From Limnothrix sp. CACIAM 69d (GTDB lineage: Bacteria; Cyanobacteriota; Cyanobacteriia; CACIAM-69d): 56,113 nucleotides of DNA. Where the stretch lies: the NCBI GenBank assembly GCA_001913845.2, contig MKGP02000060.1:1-56113 (forward strand). The letters run 5' to 3'. The notes below the pieces were generated by a model. It had not been told where the DNA came from and did not search any database. It saw only the letters and a list, made by a program, of their open reading frames with translations. This document shows, piece after piece, positions 55,188-56,113 of the stretch (positions within the stretch are counted from its first letter, which is position 1; the number at the start of each line of letters is the position of its first letter). A program made the position numbers and the translations under genes.

Positions 55188-55706
55188 ATGGCAACCCCAT
55201 TGCATTCTTCCCTTGCGCAGCCAGAGGCCGATCGACCCGATCCCGATGCCTCAACCCCTGGCCCCGTCGATGCCCAAACCAATTTCCCAACCGAGGAGGC
55301 GCGATCGCTCCTGCCCGTGGTGCGAACCTTGGGAATCGATCGCATCGAACGCCACGTTTTCATTTGCGCCGACCAAACCAAGCCCCTTTGCTGTTCCAAG
55401 GAGGCCAGCCTGGAATCCTGGGACTATCTGAAGCGGCGATTGCGAGAATTGGGCCTTGACGGAACCGGCCCAGACAGCTCCTCCGGTTCAGAATCTCCCC
55501 TGCCCTCCGTGGTTTTTCGGACAAAAGCCAACTGTCTCCGGGTTTGTACGGAAGGGCCAATTCTGCTGGTTTATCCCGAAGGCGTGTGGTATCGACGCGC
55601 CACCCCGGAAGCGATTGAGCAGATTATTCAGGAACATCTCATGGGTGGGCGCGTTGTGCAGCCCTTGGCTTTCTTTGAGCGATCTTTGCCCCAAATGGCT
55701 CCCTAG
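55188..55706 (+). CDS. Thioredoxin-like (2Fe-2S) ferredoxin domain protein
   Basis: A 172-residue protein from ATG 55188 (the frame opens to 55131). The first ~45 residues are polar and disordered-looking. The rest forms the thioredoxin-like ferredoxin fold: [20 protein letters not shown] with the first Cys ligands and [20 protein letters not shown] with the second pair. Such proteins bind a [2Fe-2S] cluster; related proteins often act in electron transfer, but the partner is unknown. The gene diverges from groES. Confidence 0.85.
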   Translation: MATPLHSSLAQPEADRPDPDASTPGPVDAQTNFPTEEARSLLPVVRTLGIDRIERHVFICADQTKPLCCSKEASLESWDYLKRRLRELGLDGTGPDSSSGSESPLPSVVFRTKANCLRVCTEGPILLVYPEGVWYRRATPEAIEQIIQEHLMGGRVVQPLAFFERSLPQMAP

Positions 55707-56040
55707 GCGGCGGAACTGGGCCGCCTTTGCACTCGGGAATCAGGACTGCCTAGCGAAATTACTGGTAGCACTCAACACCAGCATTGCCCTAAACTAGGAA
55801 GCAGGTTAAAAAATACCCATCAATCCTGTCCGTAGCTGGTTAACTTGTCCAGCCGGGGCCGGTTTTTCGGATTTCCTGCCCGTGGCCCAGCAACCACGAA
55901 CCTAAATTCATCCTCGTCGTAGCATTGCGGCATCTTGCGGCGTATTACGACCCAGTTTCGATGAAATGGTGGTGAACAATTGCGGTGAATTTAATCTCTA
56001 AGGGTCAATTCCCCGCCGCTCTGCGGCGTAAAAATCAGAG
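55707..56040. other. Intergenic region before the IS element
   Basis: 334 bases after the ferredoxin gene. The first ~270 bases hold no gene; the last part is the left end of the IS200/IS605-type element. No terminator with a clear T-run was found. Confidence 0.45.
56014..56028 (+). repeat. Left-end hairpin of an IS200/IS605 element
   Basis: CGCCGC-TCT-GCGGCG: a perfect 6-bp stem with a 3-base loop, preceded by TCAATTCCC. Such sub-terminal hairpins are recognised by TnpA in single-strand form. It lies 12 bases before the transposase ATG. Confidence 0.75.
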
Positions 56041-56113
56041 ATGAGCGAATATATCCACAAAAGTCATAACGTCACAATCTTGCTTTACCACTTAGTGTTC
56101 CCAGCAAAGTATC
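56041..56113 (+). CDS. tnpA: IS200/IS605 transposase TnpA, 5' part only
   Basis: The first 24 codons read MSEYIHKSHNVTILLYHLVF, then PAKY. This is the usual start of the Y1-HUH transposase of the IS200 group (MSEYIHKSHN...LLYHIVFPAKY). The rest lies outside the window. TnpA excises single-stranded circles during replication with a tyrosine nucleophile and a His-rich metal site, none of which is in view. Whether a TnpB gene follows cannot be seen. Confidence comes from the diagnostic N-terminus plus the hairpin just upstream. Confidence 0.9.
   Translation, partial: MSEYIHKSHNVTILLYHLVFPAKY

Overview
The window is chromosomal DNA from a cyanobacterium. It encodes photosystem I PsaC and photosystem II CP47 (PsbB) and PsbT, an SLH/OprB-type porin, a urea transporter behind a textbook NtcA promoter, and a groESL operon with a CIRCE operator. 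The palindrome GCGATCGC (HIP1), typical of many cyanobacteria, recurs throughout. Codon use and gene content suggest a moderately GC-rich, HIP1-rich, possibly filamentous non-heterocystous lineage; the exact genus cannot be fixed from this sequence.

Layout. 1-8.3 kb: the end of a MITE-like repeat, hemE, a ribbon-helix-helix-like protein, a PAS/GAF histidine kinase, a double-domain SagB-type nitroreductase, a pentapeptide-repeat protein and a DUF4168 protein. 8.3-16.5 kb: an iron-uptake-type porin diverging from the NtcA-controlled urtABCDE operon, then trmB. 16.7-21 kb: a small secreted protein, acpP-fabF, a CCG-domain (HdrB-like) iron-sulfur protein and psaC. 21.3-25 kb: an accessory patch holding the N-terminal stub of a NACHT (NLR-like) NTPase, an AT-rich membrane-anchored GUN4-like protein, a DUF4160/DUF2442 pair, a HigBA-type toxin-antitoxin pair, a small S1 protein and several palindromic repeats. 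25-37 kb: an aminotransferase overlapping an iron-dependent dehydrogenase, a TolB-like lipoprotein, a GH38 alpha-mannosidase, a Pro-rich/RGG-rich protein, a TPR protein, an SPFH protein and nrdR. 37-39 kb: psbT and psbB. 39-47 kb: a PP2C phosphatase, a GH116 glycosidase and two peptidoglycan-binding paralogues. 47-51 kb: a 232-bp MITE that supplies the 3' end of a MOSC gene, a Fur-family regulator and a methionine-gamma-lyase-like enzyme. 51-56 kb: an acyl-lipid desaturase, groEL and groES, a thioredoxin-like ferredoxin, and the left end of an IS200/IS605 element cut by the window edge.

How it works together. Most genes are housekeeping: tetrapyrrole and fatty-acid synthesis, photosynthesis, urea scavenging and protein folding. 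The clearest regulatory logic is nitrogen control (NtcA site with canonical spacing to the -10 box upstream of urtA, and a hairpin between urtA and urtB) and heat-shock control (perfect CIRCE before groES). The most unusual part is 21.3-25 kb, where base composition drops, a NACHT gene is truncated, and a GUN4-like membrane protein sits beside toxin-antitoxin-type genes. I read this as a degraded defence or signalling island rather than a complete new system. I found no tRNA, rRNA or CRISPR array.
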